Shown piece by piece: positions 1 to 13,600 of a DNA stretch of 64,000 nt. This stretch comes from Dama dama. Lineage: Eukaryota; Chordata; Mammalia; Artiodactyla; Cervidae. The translations under genes were made by a program, and so were the position numbers. How positions within the stretch are numbered: position 1 is the stretch's first letter; each line of letters opens with the position of its first letter. The stretch is taken from contig NC_083714.1 in NCBI RefSeq assembly GCF_033118175.1, forward strand, positions 2,294,001-2,358,000, written 5' to 3'. A model generated the notes under the pieces. It saw only the letters and a program-made list of their open reading frames with translations, was not told the DNA's origin and made no database searches.

Positions 1-336
1 CAATATGAAGAGCATGAAATGGTGTTAAAAATATGAAGAGCATGAAACGTTGTGAAAAACACGAGCAGCATGAAAAAATGTGGAAAACACGAAGTGCATG
101 AAAATGTGTGAAAAATTCGAAGAGCATGAAAAGGTTTGAAAAATACGAAGAGCATGTAAAGGTGTGAAAAATACGAGGAGCATTAAAGGTGTGAAAAATA
201 CGAGGAGCATGAAAAGGTGTGAAAAATACGATGAGAAAGAAAATCTGCTAAAAACACAAGGAGCATGAAAAGGTGGGAAAACTAGTAGGAGCATGAAAAT
301 GTCTGAAAAATACGAGGAACATGAAACGGTGTGAAA
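1..336 (+). repeat. Left-edge block, copy 1 (also at 3,261-3,596)
   Basis: Bases 1-336 match 3,261-3,596 at a constant offset of 3,260. I saw one difference, at 300 (T here, G at 3,560). The block holds a distinctive monomer, GATGAGAAAGAAAATCTGCT at about 230, which also marks related blocks at about 3,490, 7,728, 9,649, 14,081 and 20,970, with a one-base variant near 16,034. The window therefore starts inside a duplicated unit, and more array is expected to the left. Confidence 0.9.
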
Positions 337-2280
337 ATATAAAGAGCATGAAACGGTGTGAAAATATGAAGACCTTTAAAAGGTGTCAAAATTATGAGGA
401 GCATGAAAAGATATGAAAAATATGAGGAGCATGAAATGGTATGAAAAATATGAGGAGCATGAAATATGTAAAAAATATGAAGAGCATGAAAAGTTGTGAA
501 AAATATGAAGAGGATGAAAAGATGTGAAAAATATGAAGCACATGAAGAGATGTGAAAAATATTTAGAGCATGAAAATATGTGAAAAATATGAAGAGCAAG
601 AAACGGTTTGAAAAGTACGAAGAGCTTGAAAAGGTGTGAAAAATACGAAGAGCATGACTGGTGTGAAATCTACGAAGACCATGAAAAGGTCTGAAAAATT
701 ATGAAATGCATGAAAAGTTGTGAAAAATACAAAGAGAATGAAAAGGTTTGAAAAATACGAAGTGCATGAAAAGGTGTGAAAAATACGAGGAGCATGCAAT
801 GGTGTGAAAAATGCGAAAGCATGAAATGCTGTGAAAAATACGAAGAGCATGAAAAGGTCTGAAAAACACAAGGAGCATGAAAGGGTGTGAAAAATACGAG
901 GAGCATGAAAAGGTGTGAAAAATACGAGGAGCATGAAACGGTGTGAAAATATGAAGAGCATGAAACGGTGTTAAAAATATGAGGAGCATGAAACGGTGTG
1001 AAAAACACGAGCAGCATGAAAAACTGTGCAAAACACGAAGTGAATGAAAATGTGTGAAAAATTCGAAGAGCATTAAAAGGTTTGAAAAACACGAAGAGCA
1101 TGTAAAGGTGTGAAAAATACGAGGAGCATTAAAGGTGTGAAAAATACGAGGAGCATGAAAAGGTGTGAAAAATACGATGAGAAAGGAAATGTGAGAAAAA
1201 TACGAGGAGCATGAAAAGGTAGGAAAAATAGTAGGAGCATGAAAAGGTCTGAAAAATACGAGCAACATGAAACCGTGTGAAAATATAAAGAGCATGAAAC
1301 GGTGTGAAAATTATGAAGACCTTTAAAAGGTGTCAAAAATATGAGGAGCATGAAAAGATGTGAAAAATATGAGTAGCATGAAATGGTATGAAAAATATGA
1401 GGAGCAAAAAAGGTCTGAAAATAGGAGGGGAATGAAAAGGTGTGAAAAATACGAGGAGCATGAAAAGGTGTGAAAAATATAAGGAGCATGAAAAGGTGTG
1501 AAAAATACGAGGAGCATGAAAATATGTGAAAAATAAAAGGAGCATGAAAAGCTGTGAAAAACACGAGGAGCATGAATAGGTGTGAAAAACATGAAAAGCA
1601 TGAAACAGTGTGAAAAATACAGGAGCATGAAAAGGTACGAAAAATACGAGGAGCATGGAAAGGTGTGAAAAATTTGAGGAGCATGAAACGGTCTGAAAAA
1701 TATGAAGAGCATGAAATGGTGTGAAAAACATGAGCAGCATGAAAAGTTGTGGAAAACACGAAGTGCATGTAAATGTGTGAAAAATTCGAAGAGCATGAAA
1801 AGGTTTGCAAAATACGAAGAGCATGTAAAGGTGTGAAATATACGAGGAGCATTAAAGGTGTGAAAAATACGAGGAGCATGAAAAGGTGTGAAAAATAGTA
1901 GGAGCATGAAAAGGTCTGAAAAATATGAGGACCATGAAAAGTTGTGAAAAATACGTAGAGCATTAAAAGGTGTGAGAAAAACAAGGAGCATGAAAAGCTC
2001 TGTAAAATACGAGGAGCATGAAAAGGTGTGAAAAATACGAGGAGCATATAAAGGTCTGAAAAATATGAGGAGCATGAAACGGTCTAAAAAATGTGAGGAG
2101 CGTGAAACGGTGTGAAAATATAAAGAGCATGAAACGGTGTGAAAAACATGAAGACCTTAAAAACGTGTCAGAAATATGAGGACCATGAAAAGATGTGAAA
2201 AATATAAGGAGCATGAAACGGTATGAAAAATAGGAGGAGCATGAAAAGGTGTGAAAAATACGAGGAGCATGAAAAGGTGT

Positions 2281-2831
2281 GAAATATATGAGGAGCATGA
2301 AAAATTGTAAAAAACACGAAGAGCATGAAAATGTGTGAAAAACACGAAGAGCATGAAAATGTATAAAAATTCGAAGAGCATGAAAAGGTTTGAAAAACAC
2401 GAAGAGCATGAAAAGGTGGGAACAATACAAGGAGCATTGAAAAGGTCTGTAAAATACGAGGAGCATGAAAAGATGTGAAAAATCCGAGGAGCATGTAAAG
2501 GTCTGAAATATACGAGAACCATGAAAAGTTCTAAAAAATACGACTGGCATGACAAGGTGGGAAAAATACGAAGAGCATGAAAAGGTGTGAAAAGTACGAA
2601 GAGCATGAAAAGGTGTGAAAAATACAAGGAGCATGAAAAGGTGTGAAAAATACGATGAGAAAGAAAATGTGCGAAAAATACGAGAAGCATGAAAAGGTGT
2701 GAACAATATTAGGAGCATGAAAAGGTCTGAAAAATACGAGGAGCATGAAAAGGTGTGAAAAATATGAAGACCTTTAAAAGGTGTCAAAAATATGAGGAGC
2801 ATGAAAAGATGTGAAAAATATGAGGAGCATG
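2281..2831 (+). repeat. About 550-bp duplicated block, copy 1
   Basis: Matches 3,593-4,142. The offset is 1,312 at the left and 1,311 after a one-base difference near 2,438, where this copy reads CATTGAAAAGG and the other CATGAAAAGG. Just past the block this copy has one 28-bp monomer that the other lacks. Both copies carry the landmark monomer GAAGACCTTTAAAAGG near their right ends (2,766 and 4,077). Confidence 0.87.
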
Positions 2832-3260
2832 AAATGGTATGAAAAATATGAGAAGCATGAAATATGTAAAAAATATGAAGAGCATGAAAAGTTGTGAAAA
2901 ATATGAAGAGCATGAAACGGTGTGTAAAATATGAAGAGCATGAAAAGATGTGAAAATATGAAGAGCATGAAATGGTTTGAAAAGTATGAAGAGCGTGAAA
3001 AGTTGTGAAAAATACAAAGAGCATGAAAAGGTTGGAAAAATACAAAGTGCATGAAAAGGTGTGAAAAATACGAGGAGCATGAAACGGTGTGAAAAATACG
3101 AGGAGCATGAAAAGTTCTGAAAAACACGAGGAGCATGAAAAGGTCTAAAAAATACGAGGAGCATGAAAAGGTCTGAAAAATATGAGGAGCATGAAAAGTT
3201 CTGAAAAACACGAGGAGCATGAAAGGTCTGAAAAATATGTGGAGCATGAAAAGGTGTGAG

Positions 3261-3596
3261 CAATATGAAGAGCATGAAATGGTGTTAAAAATATGAAGAG
3301 CATGAAACGTTGTGAAAAACACGAGCAGCATGAAAAAATGTGGAAAACACGAAGTGCATGAAAATGTGTGAAAAATTCGAAGAGCATGAAAAGGTTTGAA
3401 AAATACGAAGAGCATGTAAAGGTGTGAAAAATACGAGGAGCATTAAAGGTGTGAAAAATACGAGGAGCATGAAAAGGTGTGAAAAATACGATGAGAAAGA
3501 AAATCTGCTAAAAACACAAGGAGCATGAAAAGGTGGGAAAACTAGTAGGAGCATGAAAAGGTCTGAAAAATACGAGGAACATGAAACGGTGTGAAA
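3261..3596 (+). repeat. Left-edge block, copy 2
   Basis: Near-identical copy of 1-336. After 3,596 the sequence leaves this block and joins, within the 28-bp register, a second duplicated block (3,593-4,142, a copy of 2,281-2,831). The junction is therefore a recombination point between two block types that preserved monomer phase. Confidence 0.88.
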
Positions 3597-4142
3597 TATA
3601 TGAGGAGCATGAAAAATTGTAAAAAACACGAAGAGCATGAAAATGTGTGAAAAACACGAAGAGCATGAAAATGTATAAAAATTCGAAGAGCATGAAAAGG
3701 TTTGAAAAACACGAAGAGCATGAAAAGGTGGGAACAATACAAGGAGCATGAAAAGGTCTGTAAAATACGAGGAGCATGAAAAGATGTGAAAAATCCGAGG
3801 AGCATGTAAAGGTCTGAAATATACGAGAACCATGAAAAGTTCTAAAAAATACGACTGGCATGACAAGGTGGGAAAAATACGAAGAGCATGAAAAGGTGTG
3901 AAAAGTACGAAGAGCATGAAAAGGTGTGAAAAATACAAGGAGCATGAAAAGGTGTGAAAAATACGATGAGAAAGAAAATGTGCGAAAAATACGAGAAGCA
4001 TGAAAAGGTGTGAACAATATTAGGAGCATGAAAAGGTCTGAAAAATACGAGGAGCATGAAAAGGTGTGAAAAATATGAAGACCTTTAAAAGGTGTCAAAA
4101 ATATGAGGAGCATGAAAAGATGTGAAAAATATGAGGAGCATG
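3593..4142 (+). repeat. About 550-bp duplicated block, copy 2
   Basis: Second copy of 2,281-2,831. It is followed at about 4,219 by a further block, beginning GACCTTTAAAAGG, that also occurs at 1,318 and 17,096. Regions 1.3-4.3 kb are thus a patchwork of short duplicated pieces. Confidence 0.85.
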
Positions 4143-4218
4143 AAATATGTAAAAAATATGAAGAGCATGAAAAGTTGTGAAAAATATGAAGAGCATGAAA
4201 CGGTGTGAAAAATATGAA

Positions 4219-5210
4219 GACCTTTAAAAGGTGTCAAAAATATGAGGAGCATGAAAAGATGTGAAAAATATGAGTAGCATGAAATGGTATGAAAAATATG
4301 AGGAGCAAAAAAGGTCTGAAAATAGGAGGGGAATGAAAAGGTCTGAAAAATACGAGGAGCATGAAAAGGTCTGAAAAATACCAGGACCATGAAAAGTTCT
4401 GAAAAATATGAGGAGCATGAATAGGTGTCAAAAATACGAGGAGCATGAAAAGGTCTGAAAAATACGAGGAGCATGAAAAGGTCTGCAAAACACGAGGAGC
4501 ATGAAAAGGTCTGAAAAATATGAGGAGCATGAAAAGGTCTGAAAAATACGAGGAGAATGAAAAGGTCTGAAAAATACGAGAAGCATGAAAAGTTCTGAAA
4601 AACGCGAGGAGCATGAGAAGGTCTAAAAAATACGTGGAGCATGAAAAGGTGTGAACAATATGAAGAGCATGAAAAAGTGTGAAAAATACAAAGAGCTTGA
4701 AAAGGCGTGAAAACACGAAGAACATGAAAAGGTCTCAAAAATATGAGGAGCCTGAAAAGGTGTGAAAAATATAGGGAGCATGAAAAGGTGTTAAAAACAT
4801 AAGGAGCATGAATAGGTGTGAAAAACACGAAGAGCATGAAAATGTGTGAAAAATACAAGGAGCATGAAAAGGTCTGAAAAATACGAGGAGAATGAAAAGC
4901 TGTGAAAAATACGAGGAGCATGAAAAGGTCTGAAAAATACGAGAAGCATAAAAGTTCTGAAAAACACGAGGAGCATGAAAAGGTCTAAAAAATACTTGGA
5001 GCATGAAAAGATGTGAACAATATGAAGAGCACGAAAAAGTGTGAAAAATACAAAGAGCTTGAAAAGGTGTGAAAACACGAAGAGCATGAAAAGGTCTCAA
5101 AAATATGAGGAGCCTGAAAAGGTGTGAATAATCCGAGAAGAACGAAAAGGTCTGAAATATACGAGGACCATGTAAAGGTCTGAAAAATACGAGAGGCATG
5201 AAAAGATCTG
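4219..5210 (+). repeat. About 1-kb block shared with 17,096-18,060
   Basis: The left part matches 17,096 onward at offset 12,877, including an aberrant monomer GAGGAGCAAAAAAGGTCTG and a shortened GGAGGGGAATG monomer that also appear after 1,318. Near 4,545 versus 17,418 one monomer is absent from the distal copy, and the match then continues at a shifted offset. Substitutions are more numerous here than in the 1,921-bp or 1,517-bp duplications, so this looks like an older event. Confidence 0.75.
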
Positions 5211-8200
5211 AAAAAAACGAGGAGCATGAAAAGGTCCGGAAAACAGGAGGAGTATAAAAAGGTGTGAAAAATACGAAGAGCATGAAAAGTTCTCAAAAAT
5301 ATGAGGAGCCTGAAAAGGTGTGAAAAATACGAGGATCCTGAAAAGGTGTGAAAAATACGAGGAGTATGAAAAGGTGTGAAAAATATAAGGAGCATGAAAA
5401 GGTGTGAAAAATAGGAGGAGCATGAAAAGGTGTGAAAAATATAAGGAGCATAAAAAGGTCTGGAAAACACGAGGAGCATGAAAATTTGTGAAAAATACAA
5501 AGAGCATGAAAAGGTTTGAAAAATACAAAGTGCATGAAAAGGTGTGAAAAATATGAGGAGCATGAAACGGTGTGAAAAATGCGAAAGCATGAAATGCTGT
5601 GAAAAATACAAAGAGCATGAAAAGGTCTGAAAAATACGAGGAGCATGAAAAGGTGTCAAAAATACGAGGAGCAGGAAAAGGTCTGAAAAATACGAGGAGC
5701 ATGAAAAGGTCTGGAAAACAGGAGGAGCATAAAAAGATGTGAAAAATACGAAGAGCATGAAAAGGTCTCAAAAATATAAGGAGCCTGAAAAGGTGTGAAA
5801 AATATAAGGAGCATGAAAAGGTGTGAAAAATATAAGGAGCATGAAAAGGTGTGAAAAATACGAGGAGCATGAAAAGATGTGAAAAAAAAGAGGAGCATGA
5901 AAAGCTGTGAAAAACACGAGGAGCATGAATAGGTGTGAAAAACATGAAGAGCAGGAAACAGTGTGAAAAATACAGGAGCATGAAAAAGTTTGAAAAATAC
6001 GAGAAGCATGGAAAGGTGTGAAAAATTTGAGGAGCATGAAACGGTCTGAAAAATATGAAGAGCATGAAATGGTGTGAAAAACACGAGCAGCATGAAAAGT
6101 TGTGGAAAACACGAAGTGCATGTAAATGTGTGAAAAATTTGAAGAGCATGAAAAGGTTTGCAAAATACGAAGAGCATGTAAAGGTGTGAAATATACGAGG
6201 AGCATTAAAGGTGTGAAAAATACGAGGAGCATGAAAAGGTGTGAAAAATAGTAGGAGCATGAAAAGGTGTGAAAAATACGAGGAGCACGAAAAGGTTTGA
6301 AAGTACGAGGACCATGAAAAGGTCTGAAAAATGCGTGGAGCATGAAAAGGTCTATAAAATATGAGGAGCATGTAAAGGTCAGAAAAATACGAGGAGCATG
6401 AAAAGGTGTGAAAAATACGAGGAGCATGAAAAGGTGTGAAATATATGAGGAGCATGAAAAAGTGTAAAAAACACGAATAGCATGAAAATGTGTGAAAAAC
6501 ACGAAGAGCATGAAAATGTATAAAAATTCGAAGAGCATGAAAAGGTTTGAAAAACACAAGGAGCATGAAAAGGTGGGAACAATACGAGGAGCATGAAAAG
6601 GTCTGTAAAATACGAGGAGCATGAGAAGATGTGAAAAATCCGAGGAGCACGAAAAGGTCTGAAATATACGAGGACCATGAAAAGTTCTAAAAAATACGAC
6701 TGGCATGAAAAGGTGTGAAAAATACGATGAGAAAGAAAATGTGCAAAAAATACGAGGAGCACGAACAGGTGTGAACAATAGTAGGAGCATGAAAAGGTCT
6801 GAAAAATACGAGGAGCATGAAAAGATGTGAAAAATCCGAGGAGCACGAAAAGGTCTGAAATATACGAGGACCATGAAAAGTTCTAAAAAATACGAGTAGC
6901 ATGACAAGGTGTGAAAAATACGAGAAGCATGAAAACGTCGGAAAAATATGAGGAGCATGAAAAGGTGTGAAAAATACGAAGAGCATGAAGAGGTGTGAAA
7001 AATACAAGGAGCATGAAAAGGTGTGAAAAATACGATGAGAAAGAAAATGTGCGAAAAATACGAAGAGCATGAAAAGGTGGGAACAATAGTAGGAGCATGA
7101 AAAGGTCTGAAAAATACGAGGAGCATGAAAAGTTGTGAAAATACGAGGAGCATGAAAAGGTGTGAAAAAAACAGGAGCATGAAAAGGTCTGTAAAGTACA
7201 ATGAGCATGAAAAGATGTGAAAAATACGATGAGAAAGAAAATGTGCGAAAAATACGAGGAGCAGAAAAGGTGTGAAAAATACGAGGAGCATATAAAGGTC
7301 TGAAAAATATGAGGAGCATGAAAAGGTCTAAAAAATTTGAGGAGCATGAAACGGTGTGAAAATATGAAGATCATGAAACGGTGTGAAAAATATGAAGACC
7401 TTTTAAACGTGTCAAAAATATGAGGAGCATGAAAAGATGTGAAAAATATGAGAATATGAAAAGGTGTGAAAAATATGAGGAGCATGAAAAGGTGTGAAAA
7501 TATGAAGAGCATGAAACGGTGTTAAAAATATGAAGAGCAAGAAACGGTGTGAAAAACACGAGCAGCATGAAAAAATGTGGAAAACATGAAGTGCATGAAA
7601 ATGTGTGAAAAATTCGAAGAGCATGAAAAGGTTTGAAAAATACGAAGAGCATGTAAAGGTGTGAAAAATACGAGGAGCATTAAAGGTGTGAAAAATACGA
7701 GGAGCATGAAAAGGTGTGAAAAATACGATGAGAAAGAAAATCTGCTAAAAACACAAGGAGCATGAAAAGGTGGGAAAACTAGTAGGAGCATGAAAAGGTC
7801 TGAAAAATACGAGGAACATGAAACGGTGTGAAAATATAAAGAGCATGAAAGGGTGTGAAAAATATGAAGACCTTTAAAAGGTGTCAAAAATATGAGGAGC
7901 ATGAAAAGATGTGAAAAATAAGAGGAGCATGAAATGGTATGAAAAATATGAGGAGAATGAAATATGTAAAAAATATGAAGAGCATGAAAAGTTGTGAAAA
8001 ATATGAAGAGCATGAAATGGTTTGAAAAGTATGAAGAGCTTGAAAAGGTGTGAAAAATACAAAGAGCATGACTGGTGTGAAATATACGAAGACAATGAAA
8101 AGGTGTGAAAAATTATGAAAAGCATGAAAAGTTGTGAAAAATACAAAGAGCATGAAAAGGTTTGAAAAATACAAAGTGCATGAAAACATGTGAAAAATAC

Positions 8201-8617
8201 GAGGAGCATGAAACGGTGTGAAATATGTGAAAGCATGAAATGCTGTGAAAAATACGAAGAGCATGAAAAGGTCTATAAAATATGAGGAGCATGTAAAGGT
8301 CAGAAAAATACGAGGAGCATGAAAAGGTGTGAAAAATACGAGGAGCATGAAAAGGTGTGAAATATATGAGGAACATGAAAAAGTGTAAAAAACACGAATA
8401 GCATGAAAATGTGTGAAAAACACGAAGAGCATGAAAATGTATAAAAATTCGAAGAGCATGAAAAGGTTTGAAAAACACAAGGAGCATGAAAAGGTGGGAA
8501 CAATATGAGGAGCATGAAAAGGTCTGTAAAATACGAGGAGCATGAGAAGATGTGAAAAATCCGAGGAGCATGAAAAGGTCTGAAATATACGAGGACCATG
8601 AAAAGTTCTAAAAAATA
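4840..8617 (+). repeat. Large block (3.8 kb), copy 1
   Basis: This segment reappears at 10,664-14,972. The offset is 5,824 from about 4,840 to 6,268 and then 6,354-6,355 to about 8,617. The change is explained by about 530 bp present in the second copy near 12,090-12,610. Landmarks that fix the offset include GGAGAATG at 4,887 and 10,711. The right half contains a full 1,921-bp unit plus the start of the next one. Confidence 0.88.
6341..8261 (+). repeat. 1,921-bp macro-unit, tandem copy 1
   Basis: Repeats at offset 1,921 in the adjacent 8,262-10,195. Both start with a CATGAAAAGGTCTATAAAAT monomer. The unit holds about 69 monomers, including the landmarks GAAGACCTTTTAAACG (7,394) and GAAGACCTTTAAAAGG (7,866), 472 bp apart in every copy. 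I noticed only isolated differences between copies, such as GAGCAGAAAAGG here near 7,260 against GAGCATGAAAAGG in copy 2, and one base fewer in copy 2 near 9,151. Confidence 0.92.
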
Positions 8618-10195
8618 CGACTGGCATGAAAAGGTGTGAAAAATACGATGAGAAAGAAAATGTGCAAAAAATACGAGGAGCACGAACAGGTGTGAACAAT
8701 AGTAGGAGCATGAAAAGGTCTGAAAAATACGAGGAGCATGAAAAGATGTGAAAAATCCGAGGAGCACGAAAAGGTCTGAAATATACGAGGACCATGAAAA
8801 GTTCTAAAAAATACGAGTAGCATGACAAGGTGTGAAAAATACGAGAAGCATGAAAACGTCGGAAAAATATGAGGAGCATGAAAAGGTGTGAAAAATACGA
8901 AGAGCATGAAGAGGTGTGAAAAATACAAGGAGCATGAAAAGGTGTGAAAAATACGATGAGAAAGAAAATGTGCGAAAAATACGAAGAGCATGAAAAGGTG
9001 GGAACAATAGTAGGAGCATGAAAAGGTCTGAAAAATACGAGGAGCATGAAAAGTTGTGAAAATACGAGGAGCATGAAAAGGTGTGAAAAAAACAGGAGCA
9101 TGAAAAGGTCTGTAAAATACAACGAGCATGAAAAGGTGTGAAAAATACGATGAGAAGAAAATGTGCGAAAAATACGAGGAGCATGAAAAGGTGTGAAAAA
9201 TACGAGGAGCATATAAAGGTCTGAAAAATATGAGGAGCATGAAAAGGTCTAAAAAATTTGAGGAGCATGAAACGGTGTGAAAATATGAAGATCATGAAAC
9301 GGTGTGAAAAATATGAAGACCTTTTAAACGTGTCAAAAATATGAGGAGCATGAAAAGATGTGAAAAATATGAGAATATGAAAAGGTGTGAAAAATATGAG
9401 GAGCATGAAAAGGTGTGAAAATATGAAGAGCATGAAACGGTGTTAAAAATAAGAAGAGCAAGAAACGGTGTGAAAAACACGAGCAGCATGAAAAAATGTG
9501 GAAAACATGAAGTGCATGAAAATGTGTGAAAAATTCGAAGAGCATGAAAAGGTTTGAAAAATACGAAGAGCATGTAAAGGTGTGAAAAATACGAGGAGCA
9601 TTAAAGGTGTGAAAAATACGAGGAGCATGAAAAGGTGTGAAAAATACGATGAGAAAGAAAATCTGCTAAAAACACAAGGAGCATGAAAAGGTGGGAAAAC
9701 TAGTAGGAGCATGAAAAGGTCTGAAAAATACGAGGAACATGAAACGGTGTGAAAATATAAAGAGCATGAAAGGGTGTGAAAAATATGAAGACCTTTAAAA
9801 GGTGTCAAAAATATGAGGAGCATGAAAAGATGTGAAAAATAAGAGGAGCATGAAATGGTATGAAAAATATGAGGAGAATGAAATATGTAAAAAATATGAA
9901 GAGCATGAAAAGTTGTGAAAAATATGAAGAGCATGAAATGGTTTGAAAAGTATGAAGAGCTTGAAAAGGTGTGAAAAATACAAAGAGCATGACTGGTGTG
10001 AAATATACGAAGACAATGAAAAGGTGTGAAAAATTATGAAAAGCATGAAAAGTTGTGAAAAATACAAAGAGCATGAAAAGGTTTGAAAAATACAAAGTGC
10101 ATGAAAAGGTGTGAAAAATACGAGGAGCATGAAACGGTGTGAAATATGTGAAAGCATGAAATGCTGTGAAAAATACGAAGAGCATGAAAAGGTCT
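8262..10195 (+). repeat. 1,921-bp macro-unit, tandem copy 2
   Basis: Directly abuts copy 1, as expected for unequal exchange between misaligned arrays. The match extends to about 10,195, where GGTCTATAAAA in copy 1 is replaced by GGTCTGAAAAA and a different block begins. The landmark pair lies at 9,315 and 9,787, again 472 bp apart. Confidence 0.92.
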
Positions 10196-10663
10196 GAAAA
10201 ATACAAGGAGCATTAATAGGTGTGAAAAATACGAGGAGCATGAAAAGGTGTGAACAATACTAGGAGCATGAAAATGTCTGAAAAAAACGAGGAGCATGAA
10301 AAGGTTTGAAAAATACGAGGAGCATGAAAAGGTGTGAAAAATATGAGGAGTATGAAACGGTGTGATAAATACGAGGAGCATGAAAAGGTGTGAAAAATAC
10401 GAGGAGCACGAAAAGGTGTGAAAAATACGAGGAGCACGAAAAGGTGTGAACAATAGTAGGAGCATGAAAAGGTCTGAAAAATACGAGTAGCATGAAAAGA
10501 TGTGAAAAATCCGAGAAGCACGAAAAGGTCTGAAATATACGACGACCATGAAAAGTTCTAAAAAATAAGAGTAGCGTGACAAGGTGTGAAAAATACGAGA
10601 AGCATGAAAAGGTCTGAAAAATACGAGGAGCATGAAAAGGTGTGAAAAATACGAGGAGCATGA

Positions 10664-13600
10664 AAAGGTGTGAAAAATACAAGGAGCATGAAAAGGTCTG
10701 AAAAATACGAGGAGAATGAAAAGCTGTGAAAAATACGAGGAGCATGAAAAGGTCTGAAAAATACGAGAAGCATAAAAGTTCTGAAAAACACGAGGAGCAT
10801 GAAAAGGTCTAAAAAATACTTGGAGCATGAAAAGATGTGAACAATATGAAGAGCACGAAAAAGTGTGAAAAATACAAAGAGCTTGAAAAGGTGTGAAAAC
10901 ACGAAGAGCATGAAAAGGTCTCAAAAATATGAGGAGCCTGAAAAGGTGTGAATAATCCGAGAAGAACGAAAAGGTCTGAAATATACGAGGACCATGTAAA
11001 GGTCTGAAAAATACGAGAGGCATGAAAAGATCTGAAAAAAACGAGGAGCATGAAAAGGTCCGGAAAACAGGAGGAGTATAAAAAGGTGTGAAAAATACGA
11101 AGAGCATGAAAAGTTCTCAAAAATATGAGGAGCCTGAAAAGGTGTGAAAAATACGAGGATCCTGAAAAGGTGTGAAAAATACGAGGAGTATGAAAAGGTG
11201 TGAAAAATATAAGGAGCATGAAAAGGTGTGAAAAATAGGAGGAGCATGAAAAGGTGTGAAAAATATAAGGAGCATAAAAAGGTCTGGAAAACACGAGGAG
11301 CATGAAAATTTGTGAAAAATACAAAGAGCATGAAAAGGTTTGAAAAATACAAAGTGCATGAAAAGGTGTGAAAAATATGAGGAGCATGAAACGGTGTGAA
11401 AAATGCGAAAGCATGAAATGCTGTGAAAAATACAAAGAGCATGAAAAGGTCTGAAAAATACGAGGAGCATGAAAAGGTGTCAAAAATACGAGGAGCAGGA
11501 AAAGGTCTGAAAAATACGAGGAGCATGAAAAGGTCTGGAAAACAGGAGGAGCATAAAAAGATGTGAAAAATACGAAGAGCATGAAAAGGTCTCAAAAATA
11601 TAAGGAGCCTGAAAAGGTGTGAAAAATATAAGGAGCATGAAAAGGTGTGAAAAATATAAGGAGCATGAAAAGGTGTGAAAAATACGAGGAGCATGAAAAG
11701 ATGTGAAAAAAAAGAGGAGCATGAAAAGCTGTGAAAAACACGAGGAGCATGAATAGGTGTGAAAAACATGAAGAGCAGGAAACAGTGTGAAAAATACAGG
11801 AGCATGAAAAAGTTTGAAAAATACGAGAAGCATGGAAAGGTGTGAAAAATTTGAGGAGCATGAAACGGTCTGAAAAATATGAAGAGCATGAAATGGTGTG
11901 AAAAACACGAGCAGCATGAAAAGTTGTGGAAAACACGAAGTGCATGTAAATGTGTGAAAAATTTGAAGAGCATGAAAAGGTTTGCAAAATACGAAGAGCA
12001 TGTAAAGGTGTGAAATATACGAGGAGCATTAAAGGTGTGAAAAATACGAGGAGCATGAAAAGGTGTGAAAAATAGTAGGAGCATGAAAAGGTCTGAAAAA
12101 TACGAGGACCATGAAAAGTTGTGAAAAATACGTAGAGCATTAAAAGGTGTGAGAAAAACAAGGAGCATGAAAAGCTCTGTAAAATACGAGGAGCATGAAA
12201 AGGTGTGAAAAATACGATGAGAAAGAAAATGTGCGAAAAATACGAGGAGCATGAAAAGGTGTGAAAAATAATAGGAGCATGAAAAGGTGTGAAAAACACG
12301 AGAGCATGAAAAGGTGTGAAAAATACGAGGAGCATATAAAGGTCTGAAAAATATGAGGAGCATGAAACGGTCTAAATAATGTGAGGAGCATGAAACGGTG
12401 TGAAAATATAAAGAGCATGAAATGGTGTGAAAAACATGAAGACCTTTAAAACATGTCAGAAATATGAGGACCATGAAAAGATATGAAAAATATGAGGAGC
12501 ATGAAACGGTATGAAAAATAGGAGGAGCATGAAAATGTGTCAAAAATATGAAGAGCATGAAAAGTTGTGAAATATATGAGGAGAATGAAAAGGTGTGAAA
12601 AATACATGGAGCATGAAAAGGTGTGAAAAATACGAGGAGCACGAAAAGGTTTGAAAGTACGAGGACCATGAAAAGGTCTGAAAAATGCGTGGAGCATGAA
12701 AAGGTCTATAAAATATGAGGAGCATGTAAAGGTCAGAAAAATACGAGGAGCATGAAAAGGTGTGAAAAATACGAGGAGCATGAAAAGGTGTGAAATATAT
12801 GAGGAGCATGAAAAAGTGTAAAAAACACGAATAGCATGAAAATGTGTGAAAAACACGAAGAGCATGAAAATGTATAAAAATTCGAAGAGCATGAAAAGGT
12901 TTGAAAAACACAAGGAGCATGAAAAGGTGGGAACAATACGAGGAGCATGAAAAGGTCTGTAAAATACGAGGAGCATGAGAAGATGTGAAAAATCCGAGGA
13001 GCACGAAAAGGTCTGAAATATACGAGGACCATGAAAAGTTCTAAAAAATACGACTGGCATGAAAAGGTGTGAAAAATACGATGAGAAAGAAAATGTGCAA
13101 AAAATACGAGGAGCACGAACAGGTGTGAACAATAGTAGGAGCATGAAAAGGTCTGAAAAATACGAGGAGCATGAAAAGATGTGAAAAATCCGAGGAGCAC
13201 GAAAAGGTCTGAAATATACGAGGACCATGAAAAGTTCTAAAAAATACGAGTAGCATGACAAGGTGTGAAAAATACGAGAAGCATGAAAACGTCGGAAAAA
13301 TATGAGGAGCATGAAAAGGTGTGAAAAATACGAAGAGCATGAAGAGGTGTGAAAAATACAAGGAGCATGAAAAGGTGTGAAAAATACGATGAGAAAGAAA
13401 ATGTGCGAAAAATACGAAGAGCATGAAAAGGTGGGAACAATAGTAGGAGCATGAAAAGGTCTGAAAAATACGAGGAGCATGAAAAGTTGTGAAAATACGA
13501 GGAGCATGAAAAGGTGTGAAAAAAACAGGAGCATGAAAAGGTCTGTAAAATACAACGAGCATGAAAAGGTGTGAAAAATACGATGAGAAAGAAAATGTGC

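Noticed and set aside
10921..12669. 582-codon minus-strand open frame, and similar ones at 21,740-23,368, 5,097-6,650, 5,768-7,291, 12,446-13,867, 7,884-9,212 and 14,239-15,513, as protein-coding genes
   Set aside because: The peptide is the 28-mer read in three rotating frames. Other long frames overlap it in different minus frames (for example 10,809-11,582 and 11,480-12,001). Start codons are the CAT present in nearly every monomer, and ends fall at chance substitutions. There is no promoter, no recognisable domain and no reason for a conserved start or stop.
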